64,000 bases of DNA from Vanessa cardui (GCF_905220365.1 NC_061143.1:1860001-1924000), one strand, 5' to 3'; numbered from the stretch's first letter, positions 53,201 to 57,346 are shown. Notes: generated from the letters alone by a model not told the origin. Program-made: numbers and translations.

Positions 53201-53311
53201 AGCTGCGATACCGCGCCGCCAGTGAGCGGGACTATGGAGCATTATTGTGTCGCGCGACCAACAGCGTCGGAAGGCAGAAGAAACCTTGCGTGTTCCAGAT
53301 AGTTCCAGCAG
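12306..53311 (+). CDS. Sidestep-family Ig cell-surface receptor, partial (nine internal exons)
   Basis: Join of 12306-12514, 17109-17219, 43994-44200, 45646-45791, 46925-47072, 48308-48438, 49560-49719, 51248-51409 and 53177-53311 (1,409 nt, about 469 codons). Every junction has AG/GT and the codon phase carries through all eight introns without a stop. The product is late Ig1 plus Ig2-Ig5, each with its Cys-Trp-Cys pattern. Sidestep proteins normally have five Ig domains, one fibronectin type III domain, a membrane helix and a cytoplasmic tail; they bind Beaten-path proteins on neurons. The signal peptide, first half of Ig1, FN3, membrane helix and tail were not found here and are presumably outside. 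Family assignment rests on motif wording and domain order; which Sidestep paralogue this is cannot be told from the window. N-glycosylation sequons are present (NFT, NTS, NDT, NMS, NNS), as expected for an extracellular chain. Confidence 0.9.
12806..13077 (-). mobile_element. Family 2 SINE-like element
   Basis: Reversed copy: TTATGGTATAGGTTGGCGG at the left, ACGGGCTTGCACAAAGCCC at the right. It lies in the 4.6-kb intron between the Ig1 and Ig2 exons. A neighbouring open frame (13121-13333) is unsupported. Confidence 0.75.
13622..13951 (+). mobile_element. tRNA-derived SINE (family 1)
   Basis: Head GAGCCGAGATAACCCAGTGG, box-B-like GGGTTCAAACCC. It has a small internal expansion around 13822-13860 (CCAGCCATCCAGCTTTCCAG). 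Confidence 0.78.
13952..14737. other. Intronic sequence, nothing recognised
   Basis: AT-rich, no supported coding or repeat feature. Confidence 0.35.
14738..15013 (+). repeat. CTAGCTACCC-start dispersed repeat, diverged
   Basis: Contains GGGTGCAATGCTGATACTA, TTGTTTATTTACGACATCA, ATAATCCGTTGCGTAATTT and ends near TATACTATGTAATGA. Confidence 0.55.
15014..16916. other. Intronic sequence, nothing recognised
   Basis: Roughly 1.9 kb of unique-looking AT-rich DNA; no repeat shared with the rest of the window was noticed. Confidence 0.35.
16917..17065 (+). pseudogene. 3' end of a second RTE-like LINE with (GAT)n tail
   Basis: The frame 16917-16994 reads DEKDTRRDRAQWRDLGETMS then INGLI and stop. 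D-R-A-Q-W-R-x-L-G-E is the terminal motif of many RTE-like ORF2 proteins. It is followed by GCTGACCATGATGATGATC, a (GAT)n tail as in these elements. It ends only 44 bp before the Ig2 exon. Confidence 0.6.
17109..17219 (+). CDS. Sidestep-family exon: linker and first strands of Ig domain 2
   Basis: 111 nt, acceptor CCAACAG, donor GTGAGT. With the carried G it reads V-P-P-H-Q, then LLLYDEAGRDVAGVVGPLEE, then GGNFTLLCELRG. The sequence NFT is a glycosylation sequon and the cysteine is the first of Ig2. The exon ends on G, completed by GT of the next exon to give the second glycine of the family's GGRPQP turn. That turn joins exactly to the exon 26.8 kb away, so no coding exon is needed between them. 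Confidence 0.88.
17262..17400 (+). repeat. Dispersed repeat: GACATCTGCAACGCC family
   Basis: Wording CCATGGACATCTGCAACGCC, GTGCGTTGCCGGCCTTTAAG. A reverse copy lies at about 63660-63790. It starts some 40 bp after the Ig2 exon's donor and explains the open frames in this stretch. Confidence 0.5.
17832..18041 (-). mobile_element. Degraded family 2 SINE-like element
   Basis: Reversed copy with CAATGCGCCACCAACTTGG, TAGTTACACTGGCTCACTG and CTTACACAAAGCTCTATC. Confidence 0.6.
18412..18459. repeat. Perfect 18-bp hairpin
   Basis: Arms CCACATTCTCGATAACAA (18412-18429) and its exact reverse complement (18442-18459) enclose a 12-base loop whose inner GGG and CCC can also pair. No surrounding element recognised. 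Confidence 0.85.
18723..18955 (+). mobile_element. Family 3 tRNA-like SINE, head deleted
   Basis: Contains GTACGCCACTCAGAGGTCCC and GGGTTCGATTCCTGGC (box-B-like), then GTTTTCTATGTTGTCTTGGG, AACACAAGTGCTTTAGCTAC and a TTTATT tail. The usual CCGTGGTCGAGTGGTG head is missing. Confidence 0.75.
19475..19640 (-). pseudogene. C-terminal fragment of a non-LTR retrotransposon ORF
   Basis: Reverse frame: KSFIKSITPRIIASTGDRR, then AGSFFAQRIGIAIQRGNAA, SILATIPRGQDLYSN and stop (TAG at 19475-19477). Frame intact for its length, but only the end of the ORF. Copies at 55891-56246 (frameshifted), 57863-58060 and 59581-59683. Recognisable as LINE C-terminus; clade not assigned. The short 3' UTR lies to the left. 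Confidence 0.65.
19666..20032 (+). repeat. CTAGCTGTGCCC-start repeat joined to part of another
   Basis: Begins CTAGCTGTGCCCACGACCC, then CCAGTGAAAGTCCCGTCAAA and GAGATTAGCCGCAACAAACA. From about 19920 it changes to the 3' part of the CTAGCTACCC-start family (CATCAAAACCCGTTGCATAG ... CTTTGTAGTGATG). A recombinant or nested pair. Confidence 0.5.
20340..20470 (+). mobile_element. Decayed family 2 SINE-like fragment
   Basis: Contains GGCTCAAGGGACATAACATC and GGATGATAGTGACCATTTACC. Both ends are lost. Confidence 0.5.
20622..20922 (-). mobile_element. tRNA-derived SINE (family 1)
   Basis: Reversed copy: AACAACAACAGCCTGTAAAT at the left (a (GTT)n tail on minus), GCCATCTCGACTC at the right. Near full length. 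Confidence 0.8.
20967..21143 (+). repeat. Interspersed repeat, CTAGC-start family
   Basis: CTAGTAGTCACCCGCGGCTT, then GTTGGTTGTCATGATTTAGG, ending AGAGTTACTTTCACATTTG. Same family as 2330-2514. Confidence 0.55.
21499..22115 (+). repeat. CTAGCTGTGCCC-start repeat interrupted by a SINE
   Basis: The left part (21499-21586) ends TTACTCTCTATTATATCACT; a family 1 SINE occupies 21587-21892; the repeat resumes with TTATATCAGTTATCTGCCAG and the (GACA)n tract at 21964-21990. The short TTATATCA overlap is a plausible target-site duplication. Confidence 0.65.
21587..21892 (+). mobile_element. tRNA-derived SINE (family 1), nested
   Basis: Head GAGCCGAGATGGCCCAGTGG, tail GGCTGTTACTTTACTTT. It sits inside the repeat at 21499-22115, so it is the younger of the two. 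Confidence 0.8.
22116..22613. other. Intronic sequence, nothing recognised
   Basis: Unique-looking, no supported feature. Confidence 0.35.
22614..22645. repeat. (AT)n microsatellite
   Basis: About sixteen AT units immediately left of a family 2 element; may have grown from its insertion site. Confidence 0.8.
22646..22928 (-). mobile_element. Family 2 SINE-like element
   Basis: Reversed copy: TATGGTATAGGTTGGCGGAC to GGGCTTGCACAAAGCCCTAC. Full length; tail end abuts the (AT)n tract. Confidence 0.75.
22929..24489. other. Intronic sequence with small repeat pieces
   Basis: Mostly unique. A CATCTTCCTGCCCTTACACC / GGGGTCGGCGCAGCATGTCT fragment (about 23960-24030) belongs to a family also at 50396-50560 and 57450-57640. 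A piece of family 2 (GAGCCAGTGTAACTAAAG) is at 24412-24475. Confidence 0.4.
24490..24640 (+). repeat. (TTTGAT)-tailed repeat, 3' portion
   Basis: Reads ACTGAGTTTCTTGCCGGTTC, TCTCGGTAGAATCTACTTTC, GGTGGTAGCTTCACTTAATT and ends AAAGTTTATTTTGATTTG, showing the tail in sense orientation. Confidence 0.65.
24641..27317. other. Intronic sequence, little recognised
   Basis: About 2.7 kb. Only faint repeat pieces (e.g. TTCAAGTAGGCTTTTACAAG at 25075; AACATCAGGTGGGCCATTAT at 27020). Open frames of 60-85 codons here show no family motif or splice support. Confidence 0.35.
27318..27620 (+). mobile_element. tRNA-derived SINE (family 1)
   Basis: Head GAGATGGCCCAGTGGTTTG, box-B-like GAGTTCAAGCCC (mutated), body through CTCAGCAGTGGGAAAATG, tail TAGTTACTTTACTTTTAC. 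Confidence 0.78.
27621..28749. other. Intronic sequence, nothing recognised
   Basis: No supported coding or repeat feature. Confidence 0.35.
28750..29030 (+). mobile_element. Family 2 SINE-like element, sense copy
   Basis: Starts TGGTGGTAGGGCTTTGCAAG, passes GAGTGAGCCAGTGTAACTAC and GTGGCGCATTGGCGATGTAA, ends TATTCCATAAAAAAAAG. The poly-A tail at the 3' end is clear. Confidence 0.78.
29031..29789. other. Intronic sequence, nothing recognised
   Basis: AT-rich; ends against the GC-richer patch at 29790. Confidence 0.35.
29790..29904 (-). other. GC-rich coding-like patch with a donor-like edge
   Basis: On the minus strand a 115-bp segment runs from a possible AG (29905-29906) to GTGAGT (29784-29789). 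One frame is open across it and reads TRWSCGASCILHDFGTDLHL, then SKTGADGKLHGLLQLTA; it extends upstream to about 60 codons without a methionine. Base composition is well above the surroundings. It could be an exon of a nested antisense gene, a non-coding exon, or a repeat fragment. I do not recognise the peptide. Confidence 0.25.
30000..30500 (-). repeat. (TTTGAT)-tailed repeat split by a family 3 SINE
   Basis: Left part AAGTAGGCTTTTATAAGCAC to AGAAATGGCAAG (30000-30118); resumes after the SINE with TCTTTTTCAACGTTTAAAC and GTATCCTGCCTGGAACTC. Confidence 0.6.
30119..30347 (-). mobile_element. Family 3 tRNA-like SINE, full head
   Basis: Reversed copy with tail TATATAAATAAATA at the left and head CACTCGACCACGGAGGTCG at the right. 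Read on minus, the head GACCTCCGTGGTCGAGTG plus GGTTCGATTCC gives box A and box B. Inserted into the repeat at 30000-30500. An 85-codon reverse frame over it is not a gene. Confidence 0.78.
30934..31310 (+). mobile_element. Family 1 SINE with nested family 3 SINE (copy A)
   Basis: Family 1 head GAGTCGAGATGGCCCAGTGG and shortened arm to TTTAATTTTTATTGGG; a family 3 SINE from about 31013 (GACCTCCGTGATCGAGTGG, GGGTTCGAATCCCGGCC) to about 31250; then the family 1 body resumes (TTCATCTCAAGATCGGCGG). Shared with copy B at 37902-38278, so both insertions predate the duplication. Confidence 0.75.
32268..32480 (+). mobile_element. Decayed family 1 SINE (copy A)
   Basis: AACCCAGGAAAGCACCAGTG, then GAGCAGCGTGGTGGAATAAC and a lost tail. 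The counterpart in copy B (39236-39610) is split by a (TTTGAT)-tailed repeat. Confidence 0.55.
32494..32780 (+). mobile_element. Family 2 SINE-like element, only in copy A
   Basis: TTGGTGGTAGGGCTTTGTGG to CAACCTATACCATAAAAATA. Copy B reads straight through the equivalent site (GGCTCTTATGTATTTATTTT), so the insertion postdates the duplication. Confidence 0.78.
33343..33601 (-). mobile_element. Family 1 SINE, minus (copy A), head truncated
   Basis: TAACAGCCTGTAAATTACC to AAGATGCACGCGTTC, where it is joined head-on to a plus-strand family 1 copy. The B counterpart (40138-40418) keeps its head. Confidence 0.7.
33602..34735 (+). mobile_element. Family 1 SINE split by a 0.9-kb insertion, only in copy A
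   Basis: Plus-strand SINE body from about 33602 to AACCCTTTTCTTAATG (33772), interrupted, resuming with GAGGAGGTCTTATTCCAG and CAGGCTGTTACTTTAATTT near 34690-34735. The insert begins with (GAAA)n at 33774-33796, which on minus would be a (TTTC)n tail, so a 5'-truncated minus-strand retroelement is likely. Its family is unknown. Confidence 0.55.
34758..34930 (-). pseudogene. Membrane-helix-like open frame, copy A
   Basis: Reverse frame reads EGNPLQITIGVLAICISFAV, then FILTLVILRTLRYIVNTS, and stops. One hydrophobic stretch of about 25 residues. An upstream in-frame TGA closes it. The copy B equivalent (40802-40984) is open for 60 codons. Not recognised; may be a dead exon or chance. Confidence 0.25.
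35145..35184. repeat. (CA)n microsatellite, copy A
   Basis: About 40 bp, broken once by CATA. Its counterpart in copy B is nearly twice as long. Confidence 0.85.
36002..36280 (+). repeat. CTAGCTGTGCCC-start repeat (copy A)
   Basis: CTAGCAGGGCCCGCGACCTT to CACTCCATTTTTATTATATG, with a GACAGACAAACAGACAAA tract. This is the empty-site version of the copy B repeat that carries the inverted-repeat element. Confidence 0.6.
37058..37441 (-). mobile_element. Family 1 SINE (copy A) with 34-bp target-site duplication
   Basis: The SINE (37092-37407, minus) is flanked by near-identical 34-bp repeats (37058-37091 and 37408-37441, one mismatch), both holding ATATTAAAAAGTTACACCTT. Copy B has the empty site at about 43356-43390. 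This is the clearest insertion boundary in the window. Confidence 0.88.
37902..38278 (+). mobile_element. Family 1 SINE with nested family 3 SINE (copy B)
   Basis: Same arrangement as 30934-31310 with minor substitutions (GATACGCCACTCCGAGG here, GATACGCCTCTCCGAGG in A). Confidence 0.75.
39351..39515 (-). repeat. (TTTGAT)-tailed repeat, only in copy B
   Basis: AATCAAATCAAATCAAAATA to ACATTTAAAAATC, inserted into the decayed SINE; copy A has GGATAAAACTCTCCTTG instead. Confidence 0.7.
40138..40418 (-). mobile_element. Family 1 SINE, minus (copy B)
   Basis: GTAACAGCCTGTAAATTACC to TCACTGGGCCATATCAGC; shared with copy A, where its head is cut off. Confidence 0.75.
40525..40556. repeat. Short perfect hairpin
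   Basis: Arms TTTAACCAAATACT and the exact reverse complement enclose an ATTA loop. It lies in the part of copy B missing from copy A. Confidence 0.75.
40802..40984 (-). pseudogene. Membrane-helix-like open frame, copy B
   Basis: Reads HEGNPLQITIGVLTICISFA, then VFILTLVILRTLTYIVNTS and ends after about 60 codons. Of the differences from copy A that I could read, most change the residue, which argues against present selection on the peptide. Confidence 0.25.
41185..41259. repeat. (CA)n microsatellite, copy B
   Basis: About 75 bp uninterrupted. It creates long artificial frames on both strands (poly His/Thr and poly Val/Cys) that are not genes. Confidence 0.9.
42250..42520. mobile_element. 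Inverted-repeat (MITE-like) element, only in copy B
   Basis: 271 bp. The 30-bp ends (42250-42279 and 42491-42520) are inverted copies with 26/30 matches, including a perfect AAACAGATATGTTAT core. ATACATAT occurs on both sides and may be the target-site duplication. No coding capacity. The same repeat in copy A (36186-36220) is uninterrupted. Confidence 0.72.
43665..43791. mobile_element. 127-bp element with 29-bp terminal inverted repeats
   Basis: Ends 43665-43693 and 43763-43791 are inverted repeats with 28/29 matches (core TTTTAACGGATTTGAAT). The interior holds CAGGTTACCCGTGACAGG. It lies between the end of copy B and the Ig2 exon. MITE-like; could also be a structured intron element. Confidence 0.7.
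43994..44200 (+). CDS. Sidestep-family exon: remainder of Ig domain 2
   Basis: 207 nt after a TTTTAG acceptor, before GTAAGT. It reads G-RPQPTLSWLIDNKPLEDH, continues through LKNDGKIIISKISVSGAERS to WLNTSVKCQATN, and ends near ARVEMN. This supplies the Ig2 core tryptophan (TLSW) and second cysteine (VKCQ). Phase enters with two bases and leaves with one. A short inverted-repeat element ends about 200 bp upstream of the acceptor. Confidence 0.93.
44273..44585 (+). mobile_element. Family 2 SINE-like element
   Basis: GGGGCTTTGTGCTAGCCCG to CAACCTATATTATAATAAAA, with an internal (CAA)n gain near 44343-44360. It lies 70 bp after the Ig2 exon. Confidence 0.75.
44944..45093 (-). repeat. CTAGCTACCC-start repeat fragment (minus)
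   Basis: AGGTTTTTGTATATAATACA to CCGTGCGAAGTGGGGATGG. Confidence 0.5.
45646..45791 (+). CDS. Sidestep-family exon: first half of Ig domain 3
   Basis: 146 nt, acceptor AAAACAG, donor GTTAGT. It reads L-RPTSVSIIEKPGELSADTE, then FTLVCVTHGSRPSAQVTWYR, then ENRRYTRGK. First Ig3 cysteine and core tryptophan are both visible; GSRP followed by TWY is typical of the third domain in this family. The exon ends on a whole codon, matching the phase-0 start of the next exon. Upstream in-frame sequence (from 45555) is intronic read-through. Confidence 0.93.
45884..46160 (+). repeat. (TTTGAT)-tailed repeat, tail missing
   Basis: Sense copy: CATTTTTAACTTTGCCGTTT, ACCTGTTGACTTCCAGGCAG, TTCTTCTCGGTAGAATTTAC, then cut before the tail. 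A 78-codon antisense frame over it is not a gene. Confidence 0.6.
46161..46924. other. Intronic sequence, nothing recognised
   Basis: No feature supported up to the Ig3 acceptor. Confidence 0.35.
46925..47072 (+). CDS. Sidestep-family exon: second half of Ig domain 3
   Basis: 148 nt, acceptor TCTCCAG, donor GTAAGC. It reads HSETTNDTSTVSRLTMSPQP, then EDDGVMIRCRADNPVLRVA and ends FRMSVV. NDT is a glycosylation sequon. The motif DDG followed by IRCRADNP gives the second Ig3 cysteine. The exon leaves a single T that joins AT of the next exon to encode tyrosine. Confidence 0.92.
47073..48307. other. Intron between Ig3 and Ig4 exons
   Basis: No repeat recognised. A CTCF-like AGATGGCGCTG occurs at 47509-47519, noted only as a weak motif match. 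Frames of 60-70 codons here lack support. Confidence 0.35.
48308..48438 (+). CDS. Sidestep-family exon: first half of Ig domain 4
   Basis: 131 nt, acceptor TTCATCAG, donor GTGAGT. It reads Y-KPVLTMSLGSTLNPNDI, then KEGDDVYFECNIRANPKEH and RTSWYHN. LGSTLNP plus KEGDDVYFEC is close to a signature for Ig4 of Sidestep proteins. First cysteine and core tryptophan are present. It ends on a whole codon. Confidence 0.94.
48439..49559. other. Intron within Ig4, nothing recognised
   Basis: AT-rich, apparently repeat-free compared with other introns. A short inverted pair ACAGCCTATGGGCTGT is at about 48767-48782. Confidence 0.35.
49560..49719 (+). CDS. Sidestep-family exon: second half of Ig domain 4
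   Basis: 160 nt, acceptor TTGTGCAG, donor GTAAGT. It reads DQQVTQNMSSGVFISTKSLV, then LQRVTRRDGGLYACKAANQ and MGETSSQAVYLRVQ. The sequence DGGLYAC is the classic D-x-G-x-Y-x-C motif. NMS is a glycosylation sequon. The GGATGGAGGGTTGTACGCG stretch is clearly GC-richer than the flanking introns. The last T joins AT of the next exon (tyrosine). Confidence 0.94.
49955..50205 (+). mobile_element. Family 2 SINE-like element, diverged
   Basis: TTGGTGCTAGGGCTTTGTGC to GTGACCACTTACCAAATGAT; the 3' end is lost. Confidence 0.65.
50396..50560. repeat. Dispersed repeat: GGGGTCGGCGCAG family
   Basis: AACTCGGGGTCGGCGCAGTA, CCGTCTCACTCACACCCAT. Related pieces at 23960-24030 and 57450-57640. Confidence 0.5.
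50599..50803 (+). mobile_element. Family 3 tRNA-like SINE, diverged
   Basis: ACAACCTCTGTGGTCGAGTA head, GGGTTCGATTCCCGGC box B, then TTCCTATGTTGTCTTGGATC and a TTATTTATTTAT tail. Confidence 0.72.
50958..51193 (-). mobile_element. Family 1 SINE, minus, with internal deletion
   Basis: TAACAGCCTGTACATTTCCC to AATTAAGCACATAT, then a jump to GTGCCATCTCAGCTCA: the box B region is deleted. It ends about 55 bp before the Ig5 exon, so it sits close to the branch-point region. Confidence 0.7.
51248..51409 (+). CDS. Sidestep-family exon: first half of Ig domain 5
   Basis: 162 nt, acceptor ATCAACAG, donor GTAACT. It reads Y-APVCAQHTPLVIGARLDEP, then LRVRCTVSADPADVAFYWQF and NNSGESFQVSPARY. The first Ig5 cysteine (VRCTV), core tryptophan (FYWQF) and NNSGE loop match the family. 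The donor has C at +5, a weaker but acceptable site. A degraded minus-strand SINE ends about 50 bp upstream. Confidence 0.93.
51530..52419. other. Intronic sequence with a SINE remnant
   Basis: Mostly unique. A heavily decayed minus family 1 fragment is at about 51990-52107 (TTTCCACCACCGCACAGATA, TTCTAACCATTATTCTATCA). An A/ATA-rich tract is at 51670-51715. Confidence 0.4.
52420..52682 (+). mobile_element. tRNA-derived SINE (family 1), shortened
   Basis: TACGAGATTTCCCAGTCGTT head, then GGCAAGCGCCACTGAATTTT, body deleted around 52620-52635, tail TTGTTTTTGTTGTTG. Confidence 0.72.
52683..53176. other. Intronic sequence before the last exon
   Basis: Nothing recognised. Confidence 0.35.
53177..53311 (+). 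CDS. Sidestep-family exon: second half of Ig domain 5
   Basis: 135 nt, acceptor TTATTGACAG, donor GTATGT. With the carried G it reads V-TTGGTISELRYRAASERDY, then GALLCRATNSVGRQKKPC and VFQIVPA. The D-Y-G-x-L-x-C motif supplies the second Ig5 cysteine, and the following C-V-F-Q-I-V matches the domain end. It leaves one G, so the next exon (expected to start the FN3 domain) must begin with two bases completing that codon. I did not find such an exon before 64000. Confidence 0.9.
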
Positions 53312-54044
53312 GTATGTCCGCTTTGTAAATCTAGGTAATATTCAATCCTTGTGTTAATTCAAAAATTAAATACAAGTCAGCAAATCATTAAAACACTTTC
53401 AGAGTTAAACGTAAAAATAAAAACTAAATTAAATTTTATGATGTAGGTATATCCAAAACTGATCATTTATTTTAATAATATATGATATTATAAAGCTGAA
53501 GTTTATTTGTTCCTCTTATCGTAGTATCTAGTAGGCAGATTTAATAAAATCTTATTCTTTTTATATGTATGTCGATGGCTGGCCTGCTAAAGACTCTATA
53601 ACATCACATCACAGGGGTCTCGTGTAAAAGTAACCCATATTGTTGAAAAAACTGGGGAGAGCAGTTAGAACCAAAGAATTTGTCAATTTTTGGATGTAGT
53701 TCAAATCAATTTGTTACTCGCCCTATATATATTGCCATTGTAAGGTATGTCAAACAATAATAGCACTATTCATACAATATAAAGAGGTGTTCCTTTGTCC
53801 GTATATTATAAACAGTTTCTCGTTGGTACTTTTCGATAGGATCAATTACAAGCTGCAACATTAAAGCCAAAATATCAAACATAATCTTGTATGATACTAT
53901 CAATAAGCTTAGAAGACTTTCACCCTATGAAAACATACTTTAACCCTATGACCAAACTCACACTTAAATTATACAGACCATTTAAATTGAATTCATTTTC
54001 AAATAGTCTTGAGACGGCCGTAACTATTTTTGTCAAAATAAAAA
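53312..54044. other. Intronic sequence after the last exon seen
   Basis: Nothing recognised; no FN3-type exon continuing the reading frame was found. Confidence 0.35.
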
Positions 54045-54125
54045 ATAAATCAAAATAAACCTTATTCAAGTGGGCTTTTAATATTTTTGAATCGTCAATT
54101 AACAATTAAGTGAAGCTACCACCTG
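54045..54125 (-). repeat. (TTTGAT)-tailed repeat, tail end only
   Basis: AATCAAAATAAACCTTATTC to GTGAAGCTACCACCTG. Confidence 0.55.
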
Positions 54126-54913
54126 TCTATTATTTAGATTTCATTGAAAATATATTTAAAAATATGTTACCCGCGTTACCTTTATATTTGAACCCGATGT
54201 TGCTGACTGTTCCATAAAACAAAATAAAACATTGGTATTACTACGAAACGTTATTTATTTAAGGCTTTATTGCTGTGAACTAAAAAAAATATTGGTCCAT
54301 TTTTTTTTTATTTATCCAAAAGTTTTGAATGTGACTCATCGAAGTATGCATTACATTATTAATAAACGTAACATACAGAGAAAGATAAGACGGAAGCTCT
54401 ATCCGTCGATAGAAGGGAAAAAATTTAACCCATCGAGGATAGTAAAGATCCGGTAAAAATGGATTCCCTGGAAATCCCTCAGGGGATAACGGTAGCATAA
54501 ACTATAGCGAATTTCACGGTTACCGAATACAGCAGTAATTTCTGGTTTGGGAAAAGCGTTTTTTGAACTTTGCTAACGTTACGTTTTAACTTATATTTTA
54601 CGAAAACTAACACATACCTACACATATACGAATATTGACATTTTTTTTGTAACTAAATAACTTAATTGTATATGTATAACGCATAATTACTTCAAATTTG
54701 GGATTATTTTGTCTTTAAGTCTGTCTTTACCAAAAAAAAATAATGTGTCTGAAAAATATTTACGATCAATAATCGCCAAGTTCCTAGAGTAATTCTACTA
54801 TGCATACATAAAAATCAATTAGAAAAAAACACAAAAGACTCACATGTAATCAGTAACATGCATTGTATATTGTGTAAACCTTATATAATATTACTAGTTG
54901 TCGCCCGTGGCTT

Positions 54914-54981
54914 CACTCGTGTTTTAGGGGTTGACTATCAAACATCCTAATGTTTGATAGTCAACCCCTAAAACGCGAGTG
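54914..54981. repeat. Long hairpin, 31-bp arms
   Basis: 54914-54944 and 54951-54981 are inverted with one mismatch (core TTTTAGGGGTTGACTATCAA), loop TCCTAA. Confidence 0.88.
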
Positions 54982-54989
54982 ATAAAAAA

Positions 54990-55268
54990 AGTAGTCTTTT
55001 TTATGGTATAGGTTGGCGGACGAGCATATGGGCCACCTGATTGTAAGTGGTCACCATCACCCATAGACAATGATGCTGCAAGAAATATTAACTATTCTTT
55101 ACATCGTCAATGTGCCACCAACCTTGGGAACTAAGATGTTATGTCCCTCGTGCCTGTAGTTACGCTGGCTCACTCACCCTTCAAACCGGAACACAACAGC
55201 ACTGAGTACTGTTATTTGGCGGTAGAATAACTGATGAGTGGGTGGTACAAACCCAGTACCACCAAGTA
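54990..55268 (-). mobile_element. Family 2 SINE-like element
   Basis: TTTTATGGTATAGGTTGGCG to ACAAACCCAGTACCACCAAG; a short deletion near its 5' end removes the TTGCACAAAGCCC part. Confidence 0.75.
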
Positions 55269-55395
55269 ATATATATAAGTCTATCTCCTTTCTTGGAGCT
55301 CAATTTTGCTTCCTATCAAATTTCATCAAATTTGGTTCAGTAGTTTGGTAGGGAAAGGCAGACAGATAGATTTACTTTCACGTTTATAATATTAG

Positions 55396-55890
55396 TATAG
55401 AAGAATAGATTTGGAGTACTATTTAATCTCCGATTCTATTTTATTTAATTAAAATTTTTAGACAAATATTTAGGAAAAATTATCGCAAACCTGAAATATA
55501 AAACATAAAGACAAATAAAACATAAAATGACTTGCTATATCATAACGATAACACGCTAAGAATCGAAAAACATTGATATAAATTGTTACTTAAAAAGTAC
55601 TTAAAACTGATTAAGCAATAAATTATTCGTAGTTTTCCAGAAAATCAATAAATTCCTTTAAAGGTTTCACAGTGTGGCTTCCATTTGTTATCAAGATGCA
55701 TTTCCCTTTTGCCACTCTTTAACGACGTAGTTAAATAAAAAAGTTCATTAGAACTATTCTATAAGAGCAAGGACGAAACTCAAAGTGAACGTGACCTTAT
55801 TATTTAATACAATATTACTCGTATTTCATTAAAATAAGAATTAACAACATTAAATGCTTAAATATATATATATACAAATATGTACTAAAA
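55396..55890. other. Intronic sequence, nothing recognised
   Basis: AT-rich; its last ~80 bp are the LINE 3' UTR belonging to the next feature. Confidence 0.35.
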
Positions 55891-56246
55891 CTAGTTACTG
55901 TATAAATCTTGACCGCGTGGAATGGTGGCAAGAATGCTAGCAGCATTTCCTCGTTGAATCGCAATTCCGATCCTCTGGGCAAAAAACGAACCAGCCCTCC
56001 TGTCACAGTGGAGACAATGAGGCGAGGTGTTATACTTTTGATGAAGCTTTTTGCATCACTACTCCAAGGGCCAAGCGTTTCGACAGCAAATGGAACAAAA
56101 AAGTAATTAGATATAATTACTCGTATTGGAATCGTTTCTATACCCTTAAGTTTTAAATGTTTCATAAGTAAAAGTGAGATTAGGAGTGAGCTTGTACTAC
56201 CAAACAGTGTTACCGTAGGTTGTATATGCGCTTGGACTAAAAACAT
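55891..56246 (-). pseudogene. LINE ORF C-terminus, frameshifted
   Basis: Longest of the three copies. Upstream part: LKLKGIETIPIRVIISNYFF, VPFAVETLGPWSSDAKSFIK. A one-base loss (ACTGTGACAGG here, ACTGGTGACAGG at 19590) shifts the frame just before the AGSFFAQR-type segment. Stop codon TAG at 55891-55893 in the original frame. Confidence 0.7.
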
Positions 56247-56440
56247 TTATTTAAAACATTTTTGTCTTGTTTAAAATGTCTTGTTTTCGTGATGCCAGGT
56301 GATAGTTAAAATAATCCTACAAATCGGAACGTCATTACAACATAAAATGCCATATGCTATAAAAAATGTATGCTCAATGAATCAGGATATAATCTTCTGC
56401 CTCACTATAACACTCTGAATCGTAATAAAGTAAAAAAAAG

Positions 56441-56742
56441 AAAAAAGTAATAACCTGCACATTTCCCACTGCAGGATAAGGCCTCCTCTTCCATTAAAGA
56501 GAGGGCTTGGAATATATTACGCCACGCTTTTCCAATGCGGGTTTGTGGAATGCACATGTGGCAGAATTTCAATGAAATTAGACACATGCAGGTTTCCTCA
56601 CGATGTTTTCCTTCACCGCCGAGCACGAGATAAATTATAAACACAAATTAATTACATATCTATGGTGGTGCTTGTCTCCGTTTTGAACCCGAAATCATCG
56701 GATAAGATGCACGCGTTCTAACCACTGGGCCATCTCAGCTGA
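56441..56742 (-). mobile_element. tRNA-derived SINE (family 1)
   Basis: GTAATAACCTGCACATTTCC to ACTGGGCCATCTCAGCTG. Near full length. Confidence 0.8.
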
Positions 56743-57110
56743 ATCGTAATATAATTTCAAAACATAATTATGAAAATAACATTAAAAATTATAATATCAT
56801 ACAAAATAATGATAATAACCCTGATAAAAAAATTTAATTCCAATGAAATCATTACTTCAGTTTGTCATAAAAAAAAACAATTGCCAATCGTAAATAATGA
56901 AAATAATCGATTTTATGGCATCGACGTTAAATTGACAACGGCCGAACGCCTTCAACTTGGGAAAGCGTTCAAATTTAACTGTTAAACTCTTTAATGCCTT
57001 CGTTTATGGGTCTTTGTTACAAAAACTGTTGGAAACAGGAACTTAACCGTAATGCCGATGGCTAATTTGTTTTCTTTCGTAACATGAAGATCTCACTTTG
57101 GTTCACTGTA
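56743..57110. other. AT-rich sequence, nothing recognised
   Basis: A 71-codon frame (56770-56985) has no recognisable motif. Confidence 0.35.
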
Positions 57111-57292
57111 AGAAAACCACATAATCTTAAAAAACAAAAAACAAATCAATATATTGAATAAAGAAACAATCGGTGAATTTTTGAATGAGAACTTGGGAGT
57201 AAAATCGCAGTCAGAACACTCGACGTTAAGAAAACCACATAATCTCAAAAAATAAATCAAATTTATTGGATAAAGAATCAATCGGTGAAAAC
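57111..57292 (+). repeat. Local direct repeat of about 65 bp
   Basis: AGAAAACCACATAATCT begins both 57111-57178 and 57230-57292; each ends AATCGGTGAA. Spaced about 119 bp, diverged. Confidence 0.6.
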
Positions 57293-57346
57293 GAACTACC
57301 ATCGCTGAAAAACCGGGGAAAGAAACCGGAAAACCTAATATATCAT

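Larger units (their letters stand above)
54897..55395 (+). repeat. CTAGC-start repeat split by a family 2 SINE
   Basis: Left part CTAGTTGTCGCCCGTGGCTT with a 31-bp-arm hairpin (54914-54981); the SINE occupies about 54990-55268; the repeat resumes TTGGAGCTCAATTTTGCTTC and ends TTACTTTCACGTTTATAA. Confidence 0.65.
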
